Source of the DNA: CAZFLM01 sp964519955
Lineage (GTDB): Bacteria > Armatimonadota > Chthonomonadetes > Chthonomonadales > CAJBBX01
DNA length: 64,000 nt
Direction: 5' to 3'
Assembly (NCBI GenBank): GCA_964519955.1
Contig: CAZFLM010000022.1
Span: 21,414-85,413, forward strand
Shown: positions 50,966-59,906 of the stretch, piece after piece
Numbering within the stretch: position 1 is the stretch's first letter
Layout: each line of letters begins with the position of its first letter
Notes under the pieces: model-generated
What the model saw: the letters and a program-made list of their open reading frames with translations, nothing else
Told to the model about the DNA's origin: nothing
The model's database searches: none
Translations under genes and position numbers: made by a program

Positions 50966-52404
50966 TAGTCGTCCTCGTTGTGCTGCATCTCCGCCGCGTT
51001 CTTGCGGGTGCCGATCTTGTAGCCCTCCACCCCGTCCTGCCGGTAGGTCAGGTCCTGCTCGGGGTGGATCACGCCGTCCGTGCCGACGTGCAGGTTCTGC
51101 AGCCGACCCTTGATCGCCACTGCGTCCATCAGCGTGCGCATCAGCAGGAACAGGTGGTACTCATCGCGCCGGTTGACGGTGAGCGTGGCCGTGGGCACGC
51201 CGTTGTCCGTGAAGTCCGCCGCGGTGGCCTGGCACGACGCCGTCTGCACGTCGGTCAGCGGCAGCCCCTCGAAGTAGCGCAGGTCGCCGCCGATGCCGGT
51301 GTGCGTCGGGATCCGCGCGTCCTCGCCCAGGTCCTCCCAGTTGACCAGCAGCACCAGCTTGTCGTGCGGCCCGCGCAGCACGCCGTTCAGGATCGAGTGG
51401 TTGCCTGTCGGGCCGCGCGTGCCGATCACGTTCAGCCCAACGCCGCGCTCCTGGACGCTCTCCGAGTAGAGCTGCACGAACCAGTCGGCCAGCTTCGAGT
51501 CGTCGGCGTAGTTCCACAGCACGAAGTCGGTGCGCCGCCCGTACACCTCGCCGAAGTGCAGCCACCGCGCGAGGTTCGCCGCCACGTTCTCCGTGGAGTC
51601 GCCCGGCAGCAGGAACCGGCGGTGCGCCTCCGCGTAGCCCTCCAGCGCACGCTGAACGCGCTCCTTCGGCGTCGCGCCGACTACGGTGACCGCGAACGGC
51701 AGCAGCCCGACCGGCGACGCGAAGCTGAAGCGCCCGCCGACGCCGTCCGGCACCGGCAGCATGCCGAAGAACGGGGTGCTGCGGTTCATCTGGAACAGCA
51801 CGCTCTCGTCGTTCAAGCCCGTCGTCGCGACCACGTTCTGCGACCAATCCTCGATGCCGGCCTGCTTCATGCGGTCGCGGATGATGAGCGCGGCCGAGAT
51901 GGTCTCGCCGGTCTTGCCGGACTTGCTGACCACATTCACGCACGTGTCGGCCAGCATGTCCCGGCTCTCCAGCAGATCGAGCAGGGCGAGCAGCCGCTTC
52001 GGGTCGAACGTATCGCCGGTGAAATGCAGCTCCGGCGCACCGGTCCGGCGCTCCGTCGGAAGCTGGTTGTGGTAGGGGTGGTCCAGCGTGTCGTGCAGCG
52101 TGCGTCCGCCGAGGTCCGACCCGCCGATGCCGACCAGCACGAACGCGCGGAAGCGCTCGCGGATGCGGTCCGCCAGGTCGATGGTGTCGTCGATGTCCTT
52201 CTTCTGCAGGTGGCTCTGCGTCCACGCGCGCAGGTTGCGCTGTAGGACCGGGTACCCGGCCTTCTGCTCGTCGGCGAACTCCGAAACAACGCTGCCGACG
52301 CGCTGATCCAGGCTGTTCGCATGCGCCCGCGCGACGCCAGAGTGTATGATACGGGTGGCGCGCGAGGCGTCGAACCGCAGTGCGTAAGGGGCGGGGTCGG
52401 TCAT
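50965..52404 (-). CDS. pgi: Glucose-6-phosphate isomerase
   Basis: Interconverts glucose-6-phosphate and fructose-6-phosphate in glycolysis. The 479-residue protein has FVLVGIGGSDLGGRTLHDTL and VVSKSGKTGETISAALIIRD for the sugar-phosphate site. GDSTENVAANLARWLHFGEV follows, and the C-terminal part has PTHTGIGGDLRYFEGLPLT. GGAGGACTAG directly precedes the ATG at 52404. It is convergent with ftsZ and divergent from rqcH. Confidence 0.94.
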   Translation of the reverse strand: MTDPAPYALRFDASRATRIIHSGVARAHANSLDQRVGSVVSEFADEQKAGYPVLQRNLRAWTQSHLQKKDIDDTIDLADRIRERFRAFVLVGIGGSDLGGRTLHDTLDHPYHNQLPTERRTGAPELHFTGDTFDPKRLLALLDLLESRDMLADTCVNVVSKSGKTGETISAALIIRDRMKQAGIEDWSQNVVATTGLNDESVLFQMNRSTPFFGMLPVPDGVGGRFSFASPVGLLPFAVTVVGATPKERVQRALEGYAEAHRRFLLPGDSTENVAANLARWLHFGEVYGRRTDFVLWNYADDSKLADWFVQLYSESVQERGVGLNVIGTRGPTGNHSILNGVLRGPHDKLVLLVNWEDLGEDARIPTHTGIGGDLRYFEGLPLTDVQTASCQATAADFTDNGVPTATLTVNRRDEYHLFLLMRTLMDAVAIKGRLQNLHVGTDGVIHPEQDLTYRQDGVEGYKIGTRKNAAEMQHNEDD

Positions 52405-52454
52405 CTAGTCCTCCAATGCTGGTGGCGCCGGATCGCTGCCCATGGCGCCCAGGT

Positions 52455-52484
52455 ATTGTAGCTTCGCCCGGACGCAGGAATCAA
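52455..52484 (-). promoter_or_regulatory. Probable promoter for pgi
   Basis: On the minus strand TTGATT (52484-52479, 4/6), 18 bases, TACAAT (52460-52455, 5/6). RNA would begin near 52448, about 44 bases before the pgi ATG. It lies in the spacer shared with the divergent rqcH. Confidence 0.55.
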
Positions 52485-52531
52485 GGCGCGCGAGCTGTGC
52501 GGCCCGGATTGGTCCCGTTGAAAGGTTGCCC

Positions 52532-54256
52532 ATGCCTCCCAGAGTTCCCTTCGATAGCCTGACCCTGCGCGCGGTGGCGGACGGCCTCCGTCGCACCCTC
52601 GTCGGCGCCCTCGTGCAGCAGGTCTCGCAGCCCGACCCGCTCGACCTGGTGCTGACGCTCCGCGCCGGCGGCCGCAACTACGCGCTCCTGCTCTCGTGCC
52701 ACACGGTCTTCGGGCGTGTGCACCTCACGTCGGCGCGCCGCTCGAACCCGCCCGAGGCGCCTCCGCTGTGCATGGTCGGGCGCAAGTACCTCGGCGGCGC
52801 GCGGCTGGTGGGAGTGCAGCAGCGGGGCTTCGACCGGGTGCTAGAACTCACCTTCGCGGATGGCGACTTCGGCGAGACGAGGCTCATCGCGGAGCTGATG
52901 GGCAAGCATGCGAACATCGTCATTGTCGGGGCGGACGGCGTGACGCTGGATGCGGCCAAGCGCATCGGGCCGCGCCTCAACCGGTTCCGCACCACGCTGC
53001 CCGGCCAGCCCTACGTCGATCCGCCGAGCCAGACCGACCGGGCGAACCCGTTCGACGCCGATGCCGCCGAGGTCGCCGCGTTCTGGGCGCACATGCCGCC
53101 TGACGACGAGGCGGCTTCCGCCCGGCTGATGGGCAGGTACGAGGGCTTCTCGCCCTTCCTGGCGGCCGAGCTGATCGCGCGCGCGGCGGCCGGCTCGCCG
53201 GAGCAGGCGTGGGACGAGGTGATCGGCGCGGCGGAGCGCGGCCAGTGGCGGCCCGTCCTCGTGCGCAATGAGCATGGCGAGAGCGTCGGCGCCTATCCCT
53301 TCGAGAGCGTCCAGTTCCCCGCCGAGCGCCAGCACGCCCGCGACTCTCTGCTCTCGGCCCTGGATGCCCACTTCCTCGCCGCCATCCCGCGCGCCGAGCG
53401 TGACGCGGCCCTTCGCGAGGTGGAGGGGCATATCCGCAAGGCCCTCGCCGCGAGGGGGCGCCGGCTGGCGGACCTGCGCCGCTCGCTCGCGGAAGCCGAC
53501 CGCGCCGACACGCTGCGCCAGCACGCCGACCTGCTGATGATCCACGCGCACGAGATCGCGCCCAAGGCCGAGCAGGTGGCGCTGCCCGACGACTACAACC
53601 CGGGCGGCCCGGACGTGACGCTCAAGCTCGACCCGACGCTGTCCGCGCGCGAGAACGCCGAGGGTATCTACCGCCGATGCCGCAAGCTGCAGGCGGGGGC
53701 AGTCCACTGCGCGGAGACGCTGGCGCGCTTCGAGGGCGAGGTCGCCGGCCTCCAGGGCGCCCTGGATGCCCTTCCCGAACAGCGCGACGCCGCGGCCATC
53801 CGCGCGCTCCGCCGGGGGTTGCTGGCGTCCGGCCTGCTCTGGCACGATGCCGGCGCACAGCCCGAGCCCGGCGCCAAGCGCGCGGAGCCGGAGTTCGACG
53901 GGCACAAGATCAAGCGCGTGCACACGCCGGAGGGCTTCGAGATCCTGGTGGGGGAGAGCGCCACCGCGAACGACTACCTGACGCGCCGCGTCGCCGAGCC
54001 CGACGACCTCTGGTTCCACGTGCGCGCCAACACCGGGTCGCACGTCGTCATCCGCACGAAGCGCAAGCCCGGCACCGTGCCCCCGTCCGTGATCCGCGAG
54101 GCAGCACGCCTGGCAGCCACGCACAGCTCCGCCAAGCACTCCTCCATGGTCCCGGTAGACTACACGCTGAAGAAGCACGTCAGAAGGCCGCGTGGGGGCG
54201 CGCCCGGCCAGGCGCTCTACCAGAACGAGAAGACGCTGCACGTGGAGCTGAAGTAG
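52532..54256 (+). CDS. rqcH: Ribosome quality control protein RqcH (NFACT family)
   Basis: RqcH/NEMF-type factor that adds C-terminal alanine tails to peptides stuck on split 50S subunits. The 574-residue protein has an NFACT-N domain with the DR motif (D101-R102 in RGFDRVLELTF) needed for tRNA binding. A coiled-coil middle follows (LRRSLAEADRADTLRQHADL), then an NFACT-R domain (PDDLWFHVRANTGSHVVIRT). ATG at 52532 is chosen because AAAGG precedes it and the start PPRVPFDSLTLRAVADGL is typical. Confidence 0.92.
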   Translation: MPPRVPFDSLTLRAVADGLRRTLVGALVQQVSQPDPLDLVLTLRAGGRNYALLLSCHTVFGRVHLTSARRSNPPEAPPLCMVGRKYLGGARLVGVQQRGFDRVLELTFADGDFGETRLIAELMGKHANIVIVGADGVTLDAAKRIGPRLNRFRTTLPGQPYVDPPSQTDRANPFDADAAEVAAFWAHMPPDDEAASARLMGRYEGFSPFLAAELIARAAAGSPEQAWDEVIGAAERGQWRPVLVRNEHGESVGAYPFESVQFPAERQHARDSLLSALDAHFLAAIPRAERDAALREVEGHIRKALAARGRRLADLRRSLAEADRADTLRQHADLLMIHAHEIAPKAEQVALPDDYNPGGPDVTLKLDPTLSARENAEGIYRRCRKLQAGAVHCAETLARFEGEVAGLQGALDALPEQRDAAAIRALRRGLLASGLLWHDAGAQPEPGAKRAEPEFDGHKIKRVHTPEGFEILVGESATANDYLTRRVAEPDDLWFHVRANTGSHVVIRTKRKPGTVPPSVIREAARLAATHSSAKHSSMVPVDYTLKKHVRRPRGGAPGQALYQNEKTLHVELK

Positions 54257-54335
54257 GCGGGCAATGCTGAGCGGGCAGGCAGCCGACAATGAGATGGGGG
54301 CCGAAGGGAACGGTGGCCCCGACGGAGGTGTACGG

Positions 54336-55961
54336 ATGGTCAAGTCGTGCAGCAATCGGCTGCGCCAAGCCCGCGCGCGCTGCCTCGTGCTGGCGCCTGT
54401 TGCCCTTTTGGGCCTGCTCTCGCTCAACCGTGCCCTGGCCGCGGGGCCCATGGGCCACTACCTCATCGCCCAGAACGCGATGGACCAGATCCGCGCCGGC
54501 CGCGCTCCTGCGCCCGCCGAGCTGCAGCACCTGCTGACGGAGGCCGAGTGCCGCCGGGCCTTCTGCGGAGGCGCCGTCGGGCCCGACCTGGACGAGGGGC
54601 GCACCCACTACAACAACACGGCGGACACTGCGCGCCGCCTCATGGAGGCTGCGAGAGACGATATGCGCCGCGCCGGCGCCGCGCGCGACAACGACGCCCT
54701 CGCCAAGGCCAAGCGCGAGCTCGCCTTCGCCTACGGTTGGTACTCCCACTGCGCGGCCGACCTCAACATTCACCCCAAGGTGAACGGGGTCACCGGCGAC
54801 ACCTATCGCTTCAACACCCCGGCGGAGAAGGGCATCCACGCGGCCCAGGAGGCTCAGTTGGCCGCCTACCTCAAGATGGTGATGGGCGGGCCGGACAAGC
54901 GCTACGACGTGTCGATCCCGTACGAGTTCGTGTCCCGCGTGCTCGGCGTGAGTGAGCCCTCTCTGCGCCAGTCGGCATCGGTGCTGCAGGGCAAGGCGGC
55001 CGGAGAGAACGCCTTCGGCGGCAAGGTGACGCTGACCCGCGAGCAGCTCGAGAGGCTCTGGGGCCCGTCCGTGCGCGGCTCGGTGCAGCAGACCCTCGAC
55101 TTCCTTGCGGACACCCGCCGGATGGGCAACTGGGACCTGGACTGCGGCGAGATGAGCACCCAGGAGTTCGACCAGCTCCGCCGCGACGTCATCGAGCAGA
55201 ACGGCGGCACGCTGCCCAAGGACTGGGGCAAGAAGTACCTGGAGTGGTACCGGAAGCTCAAGGGACTGCGCGGCGATGAGCGTATGCGCCGGATCGGCGA
55301 GCTGGTCCATGGGACGAGCGGCTCGGCCACGCCGCCCAAGCGCACCGCGTCGAGCGGCGGTGCCGGCGACGGCTGGTCCGGCGGGGTGTTCATGACCGGG
55401 ATGGGCGCGGAGGATGTGCCCACCATGCTGAAGAAGTGCCGCCGCCTGCGCCTCAGGCTGAACCGCTGCATCGAGTTCGAGGGACTCGGCGGCCGCCCGA
55501 CGAACTACTGGCCCTACCTCGGCCTGCCGATGGATGGTGGAGTGAACTCGATGGGCAGCGCGCTCGTCAAGTGGTCCGGGCGCTCCTTCCAGCAGACGGC
55601 GGCGAACAGTGACGGCACCTTCGACCATCGCCTGGAGGTGCGCGGCCGGATGTCGCCCGATGGCGCGCAGATCGAGACGCTGGAGATCCGCTACTCACGC
55701 ACGATGCCCCAGCGCATGCGCACCGACGTCGAGATCGAGCTGGCCGGCATCCCCATCAACCGCCGCATCGTCGGCACGCTCTACGAGGGCGATGTGCAGT
55801 ATGCCTGCTGGTCGGACGCGTCGCCGACGAACAGAGTGCGCCGCTTCTCGGCTTCGGACACGGACCTCGGCAACGGCGGGCAGATGAGCAAGCTGCGCAC
55901 CATCCGCTGGAGCGAGGGCGACGACAGGAAGCCCGCGATCTACGTCGTCTTCAGCCTGTAA
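54336..55961 (+). CDS. Secreted zinc-dependent phospholipase C-like protein
   Basis: A 541-residue protein with a signal peptide (LVLAPVALLGLLSLNRALAA). The Zn-dependent phospholipase C-like helical fold (~residues 35-300) shows its metal-ligand His/Asp pattern: GPMGHYLIAQNAMDQI, GGAVGPDLDEGRTHY, AFAYGWYSHCAADLNIHPKV. Residues ~350-541 are a second, beta-rich domain that is not recognised (SMGSALVKWSGRSFQQTA). The true substrate is unknown; bacterial homologues are poorly studied. GGAGGTG at 54324-54330 fixes the start. Confidence 0.8.
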   Translation: MVKSCSNRLRQARARCLVLAPVALLGLLSLNRALAAGPMGHYLIAQNAMDQIRAGRAPAPAELQHLLTEAECRRAFCGGAVGPDLDEGRTHYNNTADTARRLMEAARDDMRRAGAARDNDALAKAKRELAFAYGWYSHCAADLNIHPKVNGVTGDTYRFNTPAEKGIHAAQEAQLAAYLKMVMGGPDKRYDVSIPYEFVSRVLGVSEPSLRQSASVLQGKAAGENAFGGKVTLTREQLERLWGPSVRGSVQQTLDFLADTRRMGNWDLDCGEMSTQEFDQLRRDVIEQNGGTLPKDWGKKYLEWYRKLKGLRGDERMRRIGELVHGTSGSATPPKRTASSGGAGDGWSGGVFMTGMGAEDVPTMLKKCRRLRLRLNRCIEFEGLGGRPTNYWPYLGLPMDGGVNSMGSALVKWSGRSFQQTAANSDGTFDHRLEVRGRMSPDGAQIETLEIRYSRTMPQRMRTDVEIELAGIPINRRIVGTLYEGDVQYACWSDASPTNRVRRFSASDTDLGNGGQMSKLRTIRWSEGDDRKPAIYVVFSL

Positions 55962-55976
55962 GGGAAGGAGGCGGGG

Positions 55977-56123
55977 GCCGGCGGTTGAAACCGCGCCTAG
56001 CGTACGGCACGAAGCCCGCCTGCGCGGGCTGGACGGCCAACGGCAACCACCGGGACGCATCCGAGCGGTTAGTCCTCGAAGGAGGACTTCGTGCCGTTCT
56101 AAGGCGCGACTTCAGTCGCCGGC
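55977..56123. mobile_element. 147-bp palindromic MITE-like element
   Basis: The left arm (55977-56030) and right arm (56072-56123) are imperfect inverted copies of ~52 bp. Shared elements are GCCGGCG at the ends, CGCGCCT/AGGCGCG, ACGGCACGAAG/CTTCGTGCCGT, and an inner hairpin on each side: AGCCCGC-CTGC-GCGGGCT at 56013-56030 and GTCCTC-GAAG-GAGGAC at 56072-56087. No transposase is present. It looks like a non-autonomous element or REP-type doublet. Confidence 0.75.
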
Positions 56124-56221
56124 GCCCTGCGCGCAGCGCCATCCGTGGGCGCTAGCGGTAGGGGAGGGCTCGGCGCACCCTCGGCCCCCTGCGCGCCACC
56201 GACCTCCGCCCAACATGACCA

Positions 56222-56254
56222 GGGGCCGATCCGCACACCGCGCGGACCGGCCCC
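56222..56254. terminator. Terminator between the phospholipase-like gene and ahcY
   Basis: GGGGCCGATCCGC (56222-56234) and GCGGACCGGCCCC (56242-56254) pair over 13 positions with one mismatch and a 7-base loop. It lies between two convergent genes and can act in both directions. Confidence 0.7.
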
Positions 56255-56260
56255 CTAATC

Positions 56261-56281
56261 CCCAAGTCCCAAGTCCCAAGT
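56261..56281. repeat. Three tandem CCCAAGT units
   Basis: The 7-base unit CCCAAGT occurs three times in a row just before the ahcY stop, next to the terminator. No function is evident. Confidence 0.7.
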
Positions 56282-56291
56282 CCCGCCGTGC

Positions 56292-57548
56292 CTACGTGCC
56301 CATCTCCCACGACGCCAGGTACTTCACCTGCTCCTCGGTGAGCGTGTCGATGCCGACGCCCATCGCGACGAGCTTGAGGCGCGCGATCTCCTTGTCGATG
56401 TCCACCGGAACCGGGTAGACGCTCTTGACGAGGCTCTTAGCGTTCTTCGCCATGTACTCGGCGCACAGGGCCTGGTTCGCGAACGACATATCCATCACTG
56501 CCGCCGGGTGCCCCTCGGCCGCCGCCAGGTTGATGAGGCGGCCCTCGCCGAGCACGTACAGGCGCCGCCCGTCCTCCAGCACGAACTCGTCGACGAACTC
56601 GCGAACCGCGCGCACTTCCTTCGCCATGGCGCGCAGGCCCTCGAGGTCGATCTCCACGTTGAAGTGGCCCGAGTTGGAGATGATCGCGCCGTCCTTCATC
56701 ACCGCAAAGTGCTCGGGGCGCAGCACGTGGATGTCGCCGGTCAGGGTGCAGAACTGGTCGCCGATCTTGGCGGCCTCGGCCATCGGCATGACCTCGAACC
56801 CGTCCATCACCGCCTCGAGCGCGCGGACCGGCTCGACCTCGGTGACGACGACCTTGGCGCCCATGCCCCGCGCCCGCATCGCCGCGCCGCGGCCGCACCA
56901 GCCGTAGCCCGCCACCACGAAGTAGTTGCCGGCCAGCAGGCGGTTGGTCGCCCGGATGATGCCGTCGATGGTGCTCTGCCCGGTGCCGTAGCGGTTGTCG
57001 AACAGGTGCTTCGTGTCCGCGTCGTTCACCGCGACGATCGGGTACTCCAGCACGCCGTCCTTCGCCATGGCGCGCAGGCGGATGACGCCGGTGGTGGTCT
57101 CCTCAGTGCCGCCGATGATGCCCGGGATCAGCTCCTTGCGGTCGCTGTGGATCACGCCCACGGTGTCCGCGCCATCGTCCATCGTCATGTGCGGCTTCGT
57201 GTCGAGCACGGCGTGGATGTGCTTGTAGTAGGTGTCGTTGTCCTCGCCCTTGATGGCGAACGTGGCGATGCCGTACTCCTGCACGAGCGCCGCGGCCACG
57301 TCGTCCTGGGTGGAGAGCGGGTTGGAGGCGCACAGCGCCACGTTAGCGCCACCGGCCTTCAGCGTGATGGCGAGGTTCGCCGTCTCGGTGGTGACATGCA
57401 GGCAGGCGGCCAGATTGAGGCCCGCCAGCGGCTTCTCCTTCTCGAAACGCTCGCGGATGAGGCGCAGAACCGGCATCTCCATCTCAGCCCACTCGATGCG
57501 GTTCTTGCCCTTCGCGGCAAGCGAGAGGTCCTTCACGTCGTAGTTCAT
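56292..57548 (-). CDS. ahcY: S-adenosyl-homocysteine hydrolase
   Basis: Splits S-adenosylhomocysteine to adenosine and homocysteine, with bound NAD. The 418-residue protein has LAACLHVTTETANLAITLKA, VNDADTKHLFDNRYGTGQST, the NAD-binding VAGYGWCGRGAAMRARGMGA and the C-terminal KYLASWEMGT. YGWCGRG rather than YGDVGKG and the missing ~40-residue insertion place it in the shorter thermophile/archaeal-like type. AAGGAGCAACA precedes the ATG. It follows trpF by 32 bases on the same strand. Confidence 0.95.
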   Translation of the reverse strand: MNYDVKDLSLAAKGKNRIEWAEMEMPVLRLIRERFEKEKPLAGLNLAACLHVTTETANLAITLKAGGANVALCASNPLSTQDDVAAALVQEYGIATFAIKGEDNDTYYKHIHAVLDTKPHMTMDDGADTVGVIHSDRKELIPGIIGGTEETTTGVIRLRAMAKDGVLEYPIVAVNDADTKHLFDNRYGTGQSTIDGIIRATNRLLAGNYFVVAGYGWCGRGAAMRARGMGAKVVVTEVEPVRALEAVMDGFEVMPMAEAAKIGDQFCTLTGDIHVLRPEHFAVMKDGAIISNSGHFNVEIDLEGLRAMAKEVRAVREFVDEFVLEDGRRLYVLGEGRLINLAAAEGHPAAVMDMSFANQALCAEYMAKNAKSLVKSVYPVPVDIDKEIARLKLVAMGVGIDTLTEEQVKYLASWEMGT

Positions 57549-57580
57549 TGTTGCTCCTTGGTAGGATGTGGGTGCATTCG

Positions 57581-58249
57581 TCAACCGGCTGGGACGGCGG
57601 CTTCTGTCAGCCGGGCAAAAAGGGCAGTCAGCTTGTTCTCGTCAAGACGGTCGTCGGTGCGCACGCCGGTGCACAGGTCGATGCCGAACGGCCGCACCTG
57701 CCGCACCGCGTCGCCCACGTTCTCGGGCCGGATGCCGCCTGCCAGGTACACGGGGCAGGGCACGGCCTCCACAATCCGGCGGCTGATGCCCCAATCGTGC
57801 CGGCGCCCGGTGCCGCCCAACTCCTTCACCGGGAGGCACCGGCTGCCCGAATCGAGCAGGATGGCGTCGACGTGTTCCGCTACCTCGCGTGCCTCGTCGA
57901 TGGAGGGTTCACCGGCAACGTGGATGACCTGCACGATCCCGACACCCGGCAGGTCGCGGCGCAACTGCGTATAGGCTATCATCGGCACACTGTCGCAGAT
58001 CTGCACGGTGTTGACGCCCGCGTGTCGCACCTGCTCGACGATCGCGTCCGCCTCGCGCCGGCTGGTGAGGAGGAACGACGCCACACCCGGCGGCACGGTG
58101 GCGGCGATCTCCCGGATCAGGTCGTCGCCGATGACGCCCGGCCCGCTGGGCATCGCCGACACCAGCCCCAGCGCGTCAGCCCCGCAGCACACCGCCAGCG
58201 CGGCTTCCTCGCAGCTCGATATGCAGCAGATCTTTACACGTGTACGCAA
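57581..58249 (-). CDS. trpF: Phosphoribosylanthranilate isomerase (TrpF) family protein
   Basis: A 222-residue TIM-barrel protein. It has RVKICCISSCEEAALA with the general-base Cys8, the catalytic-type Asp in DAILLDSG, LGGTGRRHDW and VYLAGGIRPENVGDAVRQV for the phosphate site, and the closing GIDLCTGVRTDD. The signature KICG is KICC here. No other trp gene is nearby, so it is either an orphan biosynthetic gene or a relative with another substrate. The start is TTG at 58249 with no clear ribosome binding site. Confidence 0.82.
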   Translation of the reverse strand: MRTRVKICCISSCEEAALAVCCGADALGLVSAMPSGPGVIGDDLIREIAATVPPGVASFLLTSRREADAIVEQVRHAGVNTVQICDSVPMIAYTQLRRDLPGVGIVQVIHVAGEPSIDEAREVAEHVDAILLDSGSRCLPVKELGGTGRRHDWGISRRIVEAVPCPVYLAGGIRPENVGDAVRQVRPFGIDLCTGVRTDDRLDENKLTALFARLTEAAVPAG

Positions 58250-58349
58250 GTGACGTTCCTATGTGTCCCAGGTGGGGTGCTGCCGGCCCACGCGCTCCAT
58301 CACTGTCGCGCCTCGGATCGCTGGTGCTGCGCCGTAGCCGGGCCGCCGT

Positions 58350-59134
58350 TTCCGCTCAGTACAGCCTCCCGGTGGGGCGGGCGTCCCTGCCCGCCAGCAA
58401 CGAGCCGCGCCCGGGCCGCCGTTCCCGCCCAGTACAGCCTCCCGGTGGGGCGGGCGTCCCTGCCCGCCAGCAGCGAGCCGCGTCACGACCGCCGTCTCCG
58501 CTCAGTACAGCCCCCCGGTGGGGCCGGCGTCCCTGCCCGCCAGCAACGAGCCGCGCCCGGGCCGCCGTTCCCGCCCAGTACAGCCTCCCGGTGGGGCGGG
58601 CGTCCCTGCCCGCCAGCAGCGAGCCGCGTCACGACCGCCGTCTCCGCTCAGTACAGCCCCCCGGTGGGGCCGGCGTCCCTGCCCGCCAGCAACGAGCCGC
58701 GCCCGGGCCGCCGTTCCCGCCCAGTACAGCCTCCCGGTGGGGCGGGCGTCCCTGCCCGCCAGCAGCGAGCCGCGTCACGACCGCCGTCTCCGCTCAGTAC
58801 AGCCCCNNNNNNNNNNNNNNNNNNNNNNNNNNNNNNNNNNNNNNNNNNNNNNNNNNNNNNNNNNNNNNNNNNNNNNNNNNNNNNNNNNNNNNNNNNNNNN
58901 NNNNNNCCCAGTACAGCCTCCCGGTGGGGCGGGCGTCCCTGCCCGCCAGCAGCGAGCCGCGCCCGGGCCGCCGTTTCCGCCCAGTACAGCCTCCCGGTGG
59001 GGCGGGCGTCGCTGCCCGCCAGCAGCGAGCCGCGTCACGACCGCCGTCTCCGCTCAGTACAGCCCCCCGGTGGCCCGGGTGTTCCTGCCGGCCTGGAGGG
59101 TGGCGCTCAGTCACCACCGCCCGCCCAGTACAGC
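58350..59134. repeat. Tandem array of a 73-bp repeat, alternating two variants
   Basis: CAGTACAGCC starts at 58357, 58430, 58503, 58576, 58649, 58722 and 58795, exactly 73 bp apart. After the gap it occurs at 58909, 58982, 59055 and 59126, the last step being 71. Two variants alternate in most units (AACGAGCCGCGCCCGGG versus AGCGAGCCGCGTCACGA), giving a 146-bp higher-order period. Each preserved unit contains the hairpin core GGCGGGCGTCCCTGCCCGCC or a close variant. The last unit runs into the stop of the TrmB gene. The 885-bp region from 58250 contains no believable gene. Confidence 0.93.
58807..58906. other. Assembly gap of 100 N
   Basis: Exactly 100 N inside the 73-bp array. Repeat phase across it (58795 to 58909, 114 bases) is not a multiple of 73, so the length is a placeholder and the true copy number is unknown. 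Confidence 0.97.
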
Positions 59135-59887
59135 CTAATGCACCGACAGCAGCCGCCGGTGTTTGTCCTCTTCCCATGCCTGCCAATCCGCGCGTTGCCG
59201 GGACTCCGCGGGAGCCGTACGAGCGGCCGCCATGTCGTGCGCCGTCTCGGTCACCGCCCGGTGCATCAGGTGATCGGCCAGCACCGAGACGATCACCGGG
59301 TGATCCGTGGCCAGCGCATCCGCCTGGGCGCCGAGGCGGCCGATCAGCGCCCGGCGCGAGTCTGCCAGCAGCGCGATGGGGTACTCGCCCGGCGCGGCGG
59401 CCGGGAGCGACACCGTGCGCACTCGCGCGTCGGTGAGCGGCATCCGGTCCAAGAGCGCCTCGACGGTCCTTGGATCGCCCGCGATCATCAACAGGTCCTG
59501 CGCCGATCCGGCAAGCGTCGCCGCGTGCGCCAGGATGGCATCCTCCCCACGCAGCGTGGCCTGGGTGACCTCGCCGTGCGCCGCGAACGCTTCGCGCAGC
59601 TCGGTCGCGAGATCGTCAAGCTCCCGTGCCGTCCGCGATCGCGCCGCCGCGATGAGGCTGTCCGGCGACACCGGAGCGTACCGCGCCGGCTTGCCCGCCT
59701 CGACCGTGGCCGCGCCCTTCTCGACGAGCCGCGCGACGACCTCGTAGATGCGCGACTGCGGCACGCCCGAGCGCTGTGCGATGCGGTAGGCGCTTGCGGG
59801 GTACTCCGCCAACAGAGCGCGATAGGCCTTCGCCTCGTACTCGTTGAGCCCGAGGAGAGGAAGCGTCTCTGGTTCCCGCGCGTTCAT
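59135..59887 (-). CDS. TrmB-family transcriptional regulator
   Basis: A 250-residue protein. A winged helix at the N-terminus reads LGLNEYEAKAYRALLAEYPA, SGVPQSRIYEVVARLVEKGA and GKPARYAPVSPDSLI. A short coiled coil and an effector-type domain follow (~residues 90-220). TrmB proteins usually sense sugars and control sugar uptake or glycosidase genes. It is divergent from a lipoprotein and an alpha-galactosidase gene, likely targets (inference). ATG at 59887 is used; ATG at 59896 adds three residues. Its promoter ends only 7-20 bases before these starts, giving an almost leaderless message. Confidence 0.88.
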   Translation of the reverse strand: MNAREPETLPLLGLNEYEAKAYRALLAEYPASAYRIAQRSGVPQSRIYEVVARLVEKGAATVEAGKPARYAPVSPDSLIAAARSRTARELDDLATELREAFAAHGEVTQATLRGEDAILAHAATLAGSAQDLLMIAGDPRTVEALLDRMPLTDARVRTVSLPAAAPGEYPIALLADSRRALIGRLGAQADALATDHPVIVSVLADHLMHRAVTETAHDMAAARTAPAESRQRADWQAWEEDKHRRLLSVH

Positions 59888-59904
59888 CACTACCATAGTG
59901 GTGA
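59887..59904. promoter_or_regulatory. Operator-like imperfect palindrome at the TrmB gene start
   Basis: TCACTACCATAGTGGTGA reads almost the same on both strands (14 of 18 positions) and spans the predicted RNA start and first codons of the regulator gene. Its place suggests autoregulation by the TrmB protein (inference). Confidence 0.5.
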
Positions 59905-59906
59905 CT

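Noticed and set aside
58350..59134. The 73-bp array as a CRISPR
   Set aside because: Whole units repeat without unique spacers, the unit is longer than any CRISPR repeat, and no cas gene is present.
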